DNA of 64,000 nucleotides from Sphingobacterium sp. SGR-19 (lineage in GTDB: Bacteria > Bacteroidota > Bacteroidia > Sphingobacteriales > Sphingobacteriaceae). Location: NCBI RefSeq assembly GCF_011043555.1, contig NZ_JAAKGS010000010.1:62001-126000 (forward strand), given 5' to 3'. How positions within the stretch are numbered: position 1 is the stretch's first letter; every line of letters begins with the position of its first letter. Shown here in pieces: positions 34,012 through 42,278 of the stretch. A program made the position numbers and the translations under genes. The notes beneath the pieces are model-generated. The model did not search any database and was not told where the DNA came from. It was given only the letters and a program-made list of their open reading frames with translations.

Positions 34012-35235
34012 CTATTTTTTCCCTAAACCCATAATAAAGCGGTTAAAAAATGATAAAACACCAATGAGGGCTATAATTCCGCCGAGCACGATGAAGATAT
34101 TATTCACCCCGAAGAAATCTGCCGCCCATCCGGTTCCAAGTAAACCAATGACAGTAGGAATAATAGCCATACTGAAATAGAGAGAGAAAACACGTCCCAT
34201 AACTTCCGGGCGTACCTCTTCTTGCAATACCGTCATGAAGCTTGCGTTATAGATTGTTGCCGCCACGCCACCAATAGTCGTTAAACCGACCAAGATCCAA
34301 AAGGTGTTGGGCGGGATAATACCGGATAAAGACAGCGTTAGACCAAGTACGATGTTCATTATATTAATCATCACTACTTTTCGTATGGTGGGTTTAAAAA
34401 TTCCCAATAGCGCCCCGCCTACCAGCATACCAATTCCCCACACCATTTCTACTATACTCATTTCCCATTTGCCTCCACCAAAGTATTGTAAGGTTAACAA
34501 TGGAAACAAAACAGCTACAGGCATAATACAAAAGGTACCAACCGAAGTATAAATAAACAGCCATGTTAATCCTCTGTTATCTAAAATAGCCCTAAAGCCT
34601 AATTTTAGATCGTTCCAAGCTTGTGCGAAGCTGGCTTTTGCCTTTTCGGGTATGTCAGGGTTGGGAATATAGACAAATAGCAGTGCGGTGATAGCTACCA
34701 CGGCACCAACAATATCCAGCAACAAAACATTACCAATAGACAACAATGTGATCGCCAGTGCTCCCAAAGCAGGACCTGCTATTGCAGAAATTGACTGTAT
34801 CATCTGGTTAATACCAGCGATGCGTAACAACTCGCTCTCGGGTGCAATCATCGGAATGGACGCTTGCATAGCGGGCATATGGAAGGCCGATCCTACCGAA
34901 CGCAGCGCGAGCATAGCATATATTAGAATAAGACTTTCGTACCCAAGATAAAAACTAATCGACATCACCAATGTGCACAGCGCTACGAAGCCATCGGCAA
35001 ACATCATGGTTTTCTTTCGGTTCCACCGGTCAATATATATCCCAGCAAACGGACCAATAACCGCAGCAGGTAACATTCCTGCGATAGCACCATACGCGAG
35101 CACCTCGGCAGATCCATGTTCAATACTTAACCATATAATAATCGCGAAATTCACGGCTGAGCTCGTAATCAATGATATAAACTGCCCAATCCATATAATG
35201 AGGAATTTCTTTTTCCAATTCTCTTTTTCGTGCAT
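34012..35235 (-). CDS. MFS transporter, probable drug/solute exporter (MFS_3 type)
   Basis: A 407-residue protein with about 12 hydrophobic helices typical of the major facilitator superfamily. Loop 2-3 reads GIYIDRWNRKKTMMFADG, the signature of the family, and the second half repeats it weakly. Members of this branch often export antibiotics or metabolites, but a substrate cannot be read. Only the DUF2721 gene follows it on the minus strand, with a gap; it is probably a single-gene unit. Confidence 0.88.
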   Translation of the reverse strand: MHEKENWKKKFLIIWIGQFISLITSSAVNFAIIIWLSIEHGSAEVLAYGAIAGMLPAAVIGPFAGIYIDRWNRKKTMMFADGFVALCTLVMSISFYLGYESLILIYAMLALRSVGSAFHMPAMQASIPMIAPESELLRIAGINQMIQSISAIAGPALGALAITLLSIGNVLLLDIVGAVVAITALLFVYIPNPDIPEKAKASFAQAWNDLKLGFRAILDNRGLTWLFIYTSVGTFCIMPVAVLFPLLTLQYFGGGKWEMSIVEMVWGIGMLVGGALLGIFKPTIRKVVMINIMNIVLGLTLSLSGIIPPNTFWILVGLTTIGGVAATIYNASFMTVLQEEVRPEVMGRVFSLYFSMAIIPTVIGLLGTGWAADFFGVNNIFIVLGGIIALIGVLSFFNRFIMGLGKK

Positions 35236-35554
35236 AAACTTTTCTATGTAAAACGTAATCTTTCGAACGTTTTGTAACCAAACAATAAAATGTATATATG
35301 AATAAAATAAGCGCGAAATGGCTTATTTAATGGATATCTAGGCACTGTGGATACCTAGCGTTTACGCTATTCTGTCGCGTACAATTAATATCCTATATAG
35401 AGAAGTTATTTTCATTAGAACATCGTTTTAAAAGGTCAAGAAGCGCACATGAGCTGATTTCATTTTCGGCTCCCTTTTTTTGAAGCGTAGCTCACGCAAG
35501 TTTCAGGATAAGGCAAAGGTAAAAAAAAGAAACTACTTTTTATTAAAAAACAAA
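35236..35554. other. Gene-free region between MFS and Hsp20 genes
   Basis: No gene is recognised. A pair of direct repeats GGATAYCTAG at 35332-35341 and 35349-35358 is followed by the small palindrome TAGCG-TTTA-CGCTA at about 35356-35369. A minus-strand TACCTTTG at 35521-35514 matches the -7 element TAnnTTTG, 270 bases before the MFS start and without a good -33; it may or may not be used. Confidence 0.35.
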
Positions 35555-35580
35555 AGCCCCTGCAAAAATCTGCAGGGGCT
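35555..35580 (-). terminator. Rho-independent terminator downstream of hsp20
   Basis: Perfect 10-base stem AGCCCCTGCA / TGCAGGGGCT with a 6-base loop. On the minus strand, the stem is followed by TTTTG and a run of six T, as expected downstream of the Hsp20 gene (stop at 35618). The plus-strand side has a weaker TTCTT tail. Confidence 0.9.
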
Positions 35581-35617
35581 TTCTTCTCACCTTAAAACAA
35601 CACCACACTACTTACAA

Positions 35618-36061
35618 TTATTTTACTTCGATAAGTCTTTTTGCCACAATAGCATCTTCTTTCTTACCAACTGTTACTTGCAGTACACCATCTACATATT
35701 CTGCTTCGATGTCATTGTAGTTTACAGACTCCGGCAGTGAAAAAGAGCGTGTAAAAGATGTATAATTGAACTCTTTTTTACTGTACAATTTTTCTTCCAC
35801 TTCTGTTTCTTCTTTTTTCTCCGCAGAAATGGTAATCAGATTTTTATCTACGTTGATCTTGAAATCTGATTTTTGTAGTCCGGGGGCTGCCAACTCAATT
35901 TTGAAAGCCTTATCGGTTTCCGCAATATTCACCGCGGGAACGCGGGTCACCAAACGATCCGAAATAAACGAATCGTTAAAAATATTGTCAAAAAAACTGT
36001 TAACATAAGGGTTAACTACATCTGAATTGACGGTTCTGTTCGGAAATTTGATTAATGCCAT
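35618..36061 (-). CDS. Small heat-shock protein, Hsp20/alpha-crystallin family
   Basis: A 147-residue chaperone. After a short N-terminal arm (FPNRTVNSDVVNPYVNSFFDNIF) follows the alpha-crystallin domain (about 43-145: VPAVNIAETDKAFKIELAAPGLQKSDFKINVDKNLITISAEKK, SFSLPESVNYNDIEAEYVDGVLQVTVGKK) with the late IEVK end. It binds unfolding proteins until other chaperones refold them. The ATG at 36061 has a perfect AGGAGG seven bases upstream, rare in this phylum, so I reject the longer frame reaching 36172. The neighbouring terminator and the upstream candidate operators suggest a single-gene unit tightly controlled by stress. Confidence 0.95.
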   Translation of the reverse strand: MALIKFPNRTVNSDVVNPYVNSFFDNIFNDSFISDRLVTRVPAVNIAETDKAFKIELAAPGLQKSDFKINVDKNLITISAEKKEETEVEEKLYSKKEFNYTSFTRSFSLPESVNYNDIEAEYVDGVLQVTVGKKEDAIVAKRLIEVK

Positions 36062-36115
36062 TTTATGTCCTCCTAATTTTTTAATTTTTCTTTGTTTGTT
36101 ACGCTTGATATTAAT

Positions 36116-36146
36116 CAAAGTTTGTACCGAAATAACAAAACCCAAA
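36116..36146 (-). promoter_or_regulatory. Candidate hsp20 promoter
   Basis: On the minus strand TTTG (36146-36143) and AAACTTTG (36123-36116) are 19 bases apart, the preferred Bacteroidota spacing; the -7 element differs from TAnnTTTG by one base. A start near 36109 gives a leader of about 48 bases ending in AGGAGG. Confidence 0.5.
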
Positions 36147-36152
36147 ATATAA

Positions 36153-36194
36153 GACATTATGTCACACCACACTAATTAATAAAGACAAAATGTC
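36153..36194. promoter_or_regulatory. Paired palindromic operator candidate upstream of hsp20
   Basis: GACATTATGTC at 36153-36163 is a perfect 5-1-5 palindrome and GACAAAATGTC at 36184-36194 a near copy. Their starts are 31 bases apart, about three helical turns, so proteins bound at both would face the same side. The first site is next to the -33 element of the candidate hsp20 promoter. No regulator is known from this sequence; it could be a repressor of heat-shock genes. Confidence 0.45.
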
Positions 36195-36208
36195 ATTAAA
36201 ATTGTTTT

Positions 36209-36574
36209 TTATGTTCTATAATGTAGCGAAACGACTGTTTGCACTTCATCGTGTCCAAATGGTGGCGTTGTTTTACGAATAGAAACCCGTACTTCATCGA
36301 GAAAACTATAACGCGCCTGTATACCGGAAAGCAGCTCTTCTGCTGCAGACTCAAGTAGTTTCCGCTCTTTTTTCATGACCGCACACGTGAGGTGGTAAAG
36401 TTCTTCGTAATTAACGGTATTCGTTAATTCTTCCGCATCGGGATTACGGAAAGGAAAATAGACAGACACATCCACAAAAAATTCATTTCCCAGAATACGT
36501 TCTTCTTCATAATAACCAATAGGTGAAAAAAAACGCACCTTATGTAATGCTACTTCTTGTATGACTGATCCCAT
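36209..36574 (-). CDS. folB: Dihydroneopterin aldolase FolB
   Basis: A 121-residue protein of the FolB fold. Family features: an opening VALHKVRFFSPIGYYEEERILGNEFFVDVSVYF, TNTVNYEELYHLTCAVMKKERKLLESAAEEL with the conserved Glu/Tyr region, and an ending VRVSIRKTTPPFGHD with the basic residue of the active site. It splits dihydroneopterin to hydroxymethyl-dihydropterin and glycolaldehyde in folate synthesis. The ATG at 36574 is favoured over an in-frame TTG two codons earlier. It lies upstream of hsp20, but the operators between suggest separate transcription. Confidence 0.9.
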   Translation of the reverse strand: MGSVIQEVALHKVRFFSPIGYYEEERILGNEFFVDVSVYFPFRNPDAEELTNTVNYEELYHLTCAVMKKERKLLESAAEELLSGIQARYSFLDEVRVSIRKTTPPFGHDEVQTVVSLHYRT

Positions 36575-36667
36575 ATACAAACATATAAAAAAATAAAACC
36601 GAGATGTAAATGTAGAAATTAATACATATTATTGCTGTAACCAAAAGCAACAAAAAACATTATTCAA

Positions 36668-37402
36668 ATGAAGACTCAATTGGGAAGCACATTATTATTT
36701 TTGGCATTATCTATAAGCAGTATGGCGCAGACAAAATTCAAACCGGAAGACACAGAATTTTATTCCCCGAAGCCTCCTATTATCACGCTTAAAAACCAAA
36801 TGCCCAGCGATGCGATCGTTCTCTTCGACGGGACAAACCTTGAACAATGGGTAAGTCGCAACGAACCCAGACAACCGGCTGCCTGGACGGTGGCAAACGG
36901 CATACTCACTGTTAAACCGAAGACAGGTGACATCCAGACCAAACAAGTATTTGAGGATTTCCAACTTCATGTGGAATGGAAAAGTCCGGAAACGATAAAA
37001 GGCAAAGGCCAAGGACGTGGAAATAGCGGCATATTCCTTCAAGGTCTATATGAAGTACAGATATTGGATAACGATAACAATCCAACCTACGTCAACGGCC
37101 AGGCCGGAAGCATCTACAAACAAAGGCCTCCGCTAGTAGAAGTAAGGGCCGCAGAAGACAAATGGCACCGTTACGACATCGTTTATAAAGCACCGCGATT
37201 TAATAAAGATGGCATGGTGATCAGCAAAGGTAGTGTTACGGTGTTACATAACGGCGTATTGATACAGAACAATACTCAAATCGAGGGCACTACAGAATAT
37301 ATAGGTTTACCAAAAATGCAAGCACATGGTGCGGGGCCTGTTATATTGCAGGACCACGGCGATTTAGTGAATTTCCGTAATATCTGGATTAGGCCCCTAT
37401 AA
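36668..37402 (+). CDS. Secreted DUF1080 (3-keto-disaccharide hydrolase) protein
   Basis: A 244-residue exported protein with a signal peptide (1 to about 20, ISSMAQ). The jelly-roll DUF1080 domain occupies most of the rest: AIVLFDGTNLEQW, AWTVANGILTVKPKTGDIQTKQVFEDFQLHVEWKSP, GNSGIFLQGLYEVQILDN, KWHRYDIVYKAPRF, VTVLHNGVLIQNNTQIEG, PVILQDHGDLVNFRNIWIR. Studied relatives in Bacteroidota hydrolyse 3-keto-glycosides. The TAA is inside the following hairpin. It is a stand-alone gene, divergent from folB. Confidence 0.92.
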   Translation: MKTQLGSTLLFLALSISSMAQTKFKPEDTEFYSPKPPIITLKNQMPSDAIVLFDGTNLEQWVSRNEPRQPAAWTVANGILTVKPKTGDIQTKQVFEDFQLHVEWKSPETIKGKGQGRGNSGIFLQGLYEVQILDNDNNPTYVNGQAGSIYKQRPPLVEVRAAEDKWHRYDIVYKAPRFNKDGMVISKGSVTVLHNGVLIQNNTQIEGTTEYIGLPKMQAHGAGPVILQDHGDLVNFRNIWIRPL

Positions 37403-37434
37403 GTAAAGGCGCTGCATGCAGTGCCTTTACTTAT
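37399..37434. terminator. Shared bidirectional hairpin between the DUF1080 and asnB genes
   Basis: ATAAGTAAAGGC (37399-37410) pairs perfectly with GCCTTTACTTAT (37423-37434), and the 12-base loop contains its own palindrome CTGCATGCAG. The first arm overlaps the DUF1080 stop codon. T-tracts are short on both sides, so efficiency is uncertain, but the place between convergent genes fits a terminator for both. Confidence 0.7.
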
Positions 37435-37453
37435 AAAAGATCCATAAATAATG

Positions 37454-39145
37454 TTAAACGGCTGTGTGAGCTGTTTTTTCATAACTATCGTTATGCACAT
37501 GGGCAACTGCCCTACCCGATGGATCGTTCATGTTCTGGAAAGAAGCATCCCAAGCTAGCGCCTCTGGTGTGCTACAAGCAACAGACTTCACAGACGGCAC
37601 CGTTTTAGCCGCAGCTTCCGAAGGAAAATGGGATTCAAAAATGGATCGATATAAAAATTCTTCTTTATTCTTAGGTGTGTTGACCGGAAAACGAGTTACT
37701 GCTGTCTCAAATTCAACATCCGAAACCTTGTTTTCTGCCAACTCTTTTAGTGTATCTATCCAGCTGTATCCTACACCGTCAGAAAACTGCTCCTTTTGTC
37801 GCCAGGCTATGCTTTCCGGTAGATAGTCTTCAAATGCTTTTCTCACTACCCACTTTTCCATCCTTCCGTCTTTAATCATCTTATCTGCCGGATTGATCGT
37901 CATAGCGACATCCATAAATTCCTTATCCAGAAAAGGTACACGCCCCTCAACACCCCATGCTGCCAACGATTTGTTCGCTCGAAGACAATCATACAGGTAT
38001 AGTTTTCCTAATTTGCGAACGGTCTCTTCGTGAAATTCCTGCGCATTAGGCGCTTTATGAAAGTAGAGATATCCACCAAATAATTCATCCGAGCCTTCAC
38101 CAGACAATACCATTTTGATACCCATAGATTTGATCACACGTGACAAAAGATACATCGGTGTTGATGCGCGTACGGTCGTTACATCATAAGTTTCTAGATG
38201 GTAAATCACGTCACGGATAGCATCCAAACCTTCTTGAATCGTAAAATTAATTTCATGATGGATCGTACCGATATGGTCAGCGGCCTTCTTTGCCGCAATC
38301 AAATCAGGTGCACCTTTTAATCCTACTGCAAAAGAATGCAATTGCGGATACCAAGCGGCTTCTTTCCCACCGGTTTCGATACGTGTAGAAGCAAATTTCT
38401 TTGTGATGGCAGCGATAACAGAAGAATCCAGCCCGCCAGATAGTAATACGCCATAGGGAACGTCTGACATTAACTGGCGTTGTACCGCTTCTTCTAGTGC
38501 TTGACGCAATTTTGCCACATCCGTTTCGTTATCTTTCACGGCATCGTAAGACTCCCAATCACGCACGTACCACTTCTTGGGTTCGCTTCCCTCCTTACTG
38601 TACAGGTAATGTCCCGGAGGAAATTGTGCTATCTCTACACAGAAGCCTTCCAACGATTTTAATTCGGAAGCAACGAAAAGCTGTCCACTTTCGTCTTTAC
38701 CATAATATAAGGGGATGATACCCATATGATCACGCGCAATCAAAAAAGAGTTATCGCGCGCATCGTATAACGCAAAGCCAAATATACCATTCAAGTCCTC
38801 TATAAACGAAGCACCTTTCGCCAGATATAATGCCAAAATAACTTCCGAATCCGACTGTGTGGTAAATTCGTAATTAGGTAGTGTATTTCGAAGTTGTTGA
38901 TGATTATAGATTTCACCATTCACGGCAAGAACAACGTTTCCATCCGGACTGAATAACGGCTGACTTCCCGATATAGGATCCACGATAGCTAGACGCTCAT
39001 GCGCCAAAATAGCTTTCTCGCTGGTAAAGATGCCCGACCAATCTGGTCCGCGGTGACGAATACGTTTTGACATTTCCAATACCTGCGGCCTTAACTTCTC
39101 TGAGGAGAATGGCTTTAATTTAAAAGCACCGACAATTCCACACAT
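37454..39145 (-). CDS. asnB: Asparagine synthase B (glutamine-hydrolysing)
   Basis: A 563-residue enzyme, of the usual length. The N-terminal glutaminase domain starts MCGIVGAFKL (Cys2 is the nucleophile after Met removal) and contains RHRGPDWSG, HERLAIVDP, AVNGEIYNH and DLNGIFGFALYD. The synthetase domain has the PP-loop LLSGGLDSSVIAA (about 232-244), MVLSGEGSDELFGGY, CLRANKSLAAWGVEGRVPFLDKEF. It makes asparagine from aspartate, ATP and glutamine nitrogen. It lies downstream of the UbiD gene in the same direction but with a 158-base gap. Confidence 0.97.
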   Translation of the reverse strand: MCGIVGAFKLKPFSSEKLRPQVLEMSKRIRHRGPDWSGIFTSEKAILAHERLAIVDPISGSQPLFSPDGNVVLAVNGEIYNHQQLRNTLPNYEFTTQSDSEVILALYLAKGASFIEDLNGIFGFALYDARDNSFLIARDHMGIIPLYYGKDESGQLFVASELKSLEGFCVEIAQFPPGHYLYSKEGSEPKKWYVRDWESYDAVKDNETDVAKLRQALEEAVQRQLMSDVPYGVLLSGGLDSSVIAAITKKFASTRIETGGKEAAWYPQLHSFAVGLKGAPDLIAAKKAADHIGTIHHEINFTIQEGLDAIRDVIYHLETYDVTTVRASTPMYLLSRVIKSMGIKMVLSGEGSDELFGGYLYFHKAPNAQEFHEETVRKLGKLYLYDCLRANKSLAAWGVEGRVPFLDKEFMDVAMTINPADKMIKDGRMEKWVVRKAFEDYLPESIAWRQKEQFSDGVGYSWIDTLKELAENKVSDVEFETAVTRFPVNTPKNKEEFLYRSIFESHFPSEAAAKTVPSVKSVACSTPEALAWDASFQNMNDPSGRAVAHVHNDSYEKTAHTAV

Positions 39146-39303
39146 AAATTTAAATTTTAATACTGTTTACTAGCTTTCATTTGCATAATGACACAAAGAA
39201 ACATATTAAAAAATTAAATTCATAATATTATTTGATTTTTATTGAAAATAAAACAAAAAAACAACAGTTTGCTTATCAAAATATCATAAAAACAAAGACT
39301 TCA

Positions 39304-41142
39304 TTAAATAACTCCATGTAAAGAACCACCTTTTGCACCCAAACGATCGACCCTCCGTTCCACGGCATCGTCTTTGATTAAATCCGGGGCGTGGTGAGGT
39401 TTGCTACGCGCGTCGATAATGAGAGGTCCCTTGCACCCCCAATGTTTAAAGGAGGTAAAACTATCTATGCCATAGATATCATAAGCAGGATTGCTGCGGG
39501 TAAAGGTTACCCAAACGAAATTATTAATCGTATCTGCCGTAAAAGCTGCATCGTCTGCCAATACAATCAATTGGATACCGTTCCAATCCTGGGATTGCGC
39601 TTCTTTGCACCATGCACTAATAGTTCCTTCCTCGTCAGTATATGTGGTAAAAGACTGTCCGTCCAGCACAATAACACCCGGTAGCGGCATTTTAGCCTGA
39701 TTAAATGGACCAGGAAGATTTAAGGACGTCGGCATTTCTTTACACAGCTCTCGTTTTTTCCTTCCTACCGCTGCAAACGTGACCTTTGAACCGGCGTTCA
39801 GTCCATCACCGGAATAATCTAACGTATCCATGGTCGTATTCGTTAGAAAGTGCAAATCGCGAGTTAGGTCAATGCGCTCTAAAATATGCATAAAAAATCT
39901 CGGGATATCATGAATATCCAACTGCGGGTTATCTTCATGAGCGCCAATGAAAAGATATTTCGCTAAACTAAGCTGGTTCGTTCCCAATATCTGATTGGCA
40001 ATCGTCAAGACCTCTTGCGGGCGTTCCACGGTTTGATAAGGTGTATACCGTTCGCTTCCTATCGCAAACAGCAATGGGTGCACACCTGCCGGATCAACTG
40101 CATGGACAGCGTGCAAACCATTTATTTGTTGCGGAATAGCGTTGCCTGTGATTTCATGAATCAGCGCACCAAAACTTGTATCTTCCTGCGGTGGTCTTCC
40201 GACGACCGTAAATGACCAGATGGGATTTTGACGATGATAAACTTTATGCACTTTCATTAAAGGAAATGGGTGTGTCAAGCTATAATAGCCTATATGATCA
40301 CCGAACGGGCCCTCAGGCTTGTTTTCATTGGGGTATACCGTGCCGGTGATAACGAAATCTGCATCTGCCGAAATACAAAATCCCTCATCGTCATAAAAAT
40401 AACGAAACCGTCGGTTACCCAATGCTCCCGCAAAAATCATCTCCGAGAGACCTTCGGGCAACGGCATCACTGCCGAGAGCGGATGCGAAGGCGGCCCTCC
40501 AACAAAAACACTGACCTTTAAGGGCATACCAAGCTGATTTGCTCTCGTTTGATGTACGCCGATCCCGCGGTGTAGTTGATAGTGAAGACCAATTTCTTTA
40601 TCGGGTATATATTCGTTTCCAGATAACTGTATGCGATACATTCCTAGATTAGCTTGCATAATACCCGGACGCGAAACATCTTCAGTATAAACCTGAGGCA
40701 TCGTCACAAACGCGCCACCATCCATCGGCCAATTGATCACTTGCGGTAATGCAGAAATTTGCGTCTGCCCGTACAAAATAGGGGCTCCGCTTTTCTTCTT
40801 CCATGGAAGTGCACCAAGTGCAACCATAGATGAGCCAATGTAAGAAAAAGGATTTTTCAATACGGACATGGGGTTCATCTTCACGTCGACTAATTTTTTC
40901 ACGTGGTCTAAAGTATCACGAAACATAAATTTAGAACGATCCAATGTCCCAAAGAGGTTGGAGACAGCAGGAAACTCAGAACCTTTAATATTTTCGAAAA
41001 AAAGTGCCGGTCCTTCTGCATCAAATACCCGCATGTGGATAGCTGCCATTTCTAAATATGGGTCGACCTCTTCTTTGATGCGCACCAAATGCCCGTGTTG
41101 CTCCAAATCAGCGACACATGCTGCTAAACTGTTGTATCCCAT
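39304..41142 (-). CDS. UbiD-family decarboxylase
   Basis: A 612-residue protein of the UbiD family, which uses prenylated FMN to decarboxylate unsaturated or aromatic acids. Hallmarks: FDAEGPALFFENIKGSEFPAVSNLFGT, MPQVYTEDVSRPGIMQANLGMYRIQLSG, LHYQLHRGIGVHQTRANQLGMPLKVSVFVGGPPSHPLSAVMPLPEGLSEM, EGPFGDHIGYY and AVDPAGVHPLLFAIGSERYTPY. The ATG at 41142 aligns with the family start; the longer frame would overlap the SDR gene. No UbiX homologue, needed for the cofactor, lies nearby. In the operon after the SDR-like gene (68 bases). Confidence 0.93.
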   Translation of the reverse strand: MGYNSLAACVADLEQHGHLVRIKEEVDPYLEMAAIHMRVFDAEGPALFFENIKGSEFPAVSNLFGTLDRSKFMFRDTLDHVKKLVDVKMNPMSVLKNPFSYIGSSMVALGALPWKKKSGAPILYGQTQISALPQVINWPMDGGAFVTMPQVYTEDVSRPGIMQANLGMYRIQLSGNEYIPDKEIGLHYQLHRGIGVHQTRANQLGMPLKVSVFVGGPPSHPLSAVMPLPEGLSEMIFAGALGNRRFRYFYDDEGFCISADADFVITGTVYPNENKPEGPFGDHIGYYSLTHPFPLMKVHKVYHRQNPIWSFTVVGRPPQEDTSFGALIHEITGNAIPQQINGLHAVHAVDPAGVHPLLFAIGSERYTPYQTVERPQEVLTIANQILGTNQLSLAKYLFIGAHEDNPQLDIHDIPRFFMHILERIDLTRDLHFLTNTTMDTLDYSGDGLNAGSKVTFAAVGRKKRELCKEMPTSLNLPGPFNQAKMPLPGVIVLDGQSFTTYTDEEGTISAWCKEAQSQDWNGIQLIVLADDAAFTADTINNFVWVTFTRSNPAYDIYGIDSFTSFKHWGCKGPLIIDARSKPHHAPDLIKDDAVERRVDRLGAKGGSLHGVI

Positions 41143-41210
41143 TCCATGCTCAATATAGTGAACAACAAAAATAACAGAATAACCCGAAAACAGGCAATGG
41201 TTAAGGAATA

Positions 41211-42068
41211 TTACTCTGCCAAAAGAATTTCTTTCAATGGGGTAAATGTAAAAGGCAAATTGGCTCGCCAACTGTTATCAACGACTCCATCAACCTGTAT
41301 AAGCCGTAAAAATTCTGCTGCCTCCGTATTGTCGCTGATCTTTCGTTGATATATCAATCTAAACAACCAATTCGGCAAGGATATCATCCATTGTGATTTC
41401 AGTTTCAATTTTAACCTACGGTAAAGACGATAAAAATCAACAGTCGAAATTACATCCCCTCCTCCTATTTCCAGCACATTGTGGTGAAAGGCAGGAACAT
41501 CCAAAATCGCCTTTAACCACCGTATAAAATCATGTATCCCGATAGGCTGGAATCGCCCGCCACCATATTGTCTGGAATAAAACACCATCTTATAACCAGA
41601 CACCTGCTTATAAATATCATAGATTAAGCAATCTTCACCCACGACGATATTTTTCAAAACCACCGTATAATCCATATTAAATTCTTCTAACAAGTCTAGG
41701 ATGGGTTGTAAACACCGTTTGTCCATTATTCGAGCCACATAAACCAGCCTATCACAATTTAGACGTTTTATCAAGCGGATAAAATTACGCAAGCACAACA
41801 ATTCCACTCTTACATTGACCATGTCATCCAATGCAGGAACTTGGGTAAAGTAATAAGATGCATCTAGGTACGGGAGTCCAATATTACCGTCGGCATCACC
41901 CTTCAACAAATCTATCTCAAATATCCTGGCACGTATCGGGTCAGCCATACGCTCTTCGAACAGCTTTCTATTTCTCGTGATAGCGAACAAGCGAAAGTCC
42001 TCATCGGCCATCAGGCTGGTACATCGCCGCCCTACGTAATTATTGAGTCCGCTTATCAATATATCCAT
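41211..42068 (-). CDS. NAD(P)-binding SDR/NmrA-like protein
   Basis: A 285-residue extended SDR-type protein. The N-terminal strand ILISGLNNYVGRRC has a loose form of the GxxGxxG nucleotide loop, followed by strand 2 LFAITRN and strand 3 FEIDLLKGDA. After this, DYTVVLKNIVVGEDCLIYDIYKQVSG and GRFQPIGIHDFIRWLKAILDVPAFHHNVLEIGGGDVIS match atypical SDRs of NAD(P)H-binding type. There is no YxxxK at the usual place, so it may not be an active dehydrogenase. The internal ATG at 42068 is preferred over one at 42101. It leads the UbiD gene by 68 bases. Confidence 0.75.
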   Translation of the reverse strand: MDILISGLNNYVGRRCTSLMADEDFRLFAITRNRKLFEERMADPIRARIFEIDLLKGDADGNIGLPYLDASYYFTQVPALDDMVNVRVELLCLRNFIRLIKRLNCDRLVYVARIMDKRCLQPILDLLEEFNMDYTVVLKNIVVGEDCLIYDIYKQVSGYKMVFYSRQYGGGRFQPIGIHDFIRWLKAILDVPAFHHNVLEIGGGDVISTVDFYRLYRRLKLKLKSQWMISLPNWLFRLIYQRKISDNTEAAEFLRLIQVDGVVDNSWRANLPFTFTPLKEILLAE

Positions 42069-42233
42069 AAAAAATTCAGTTATATAATTATCTGATTTCA
42101 TAACACAATAGAACTATGAATGTTCGCAGCAAATTCCATTTGTTACAAAAAATGAGTTCTACTTTTTTGCGACTTTATTTGTCTCCCCTTTGTAAAAAGA
42201 CCTCATACACCTAAATGGCATCGTATTTTACCC

Positions 42234-42241
42234 TATATTTG
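42234..42241 (+). promoter_or_regulatory. Candidate -7 element of the photolyase gene
   Basis: TATATTTG at 42234-42241 matches TAnnTTTG exactly, 37 bases before the ATG at 42279. I find no good -33 TTTG at 19-21 bases upstream. Confidence 0.4.
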
Positions 42242-42278
42242 TGTCAATCGTTAACATTTCCGCTTTGCATTTTCTTGT

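Noticed and set aside
36062-36172. 37-codon N-terminal extension of Hsp20
   Set aside because: An AGGAGG stands right before the inner ATG at 36061, and the extension would cover the promoter and one operator candidate.
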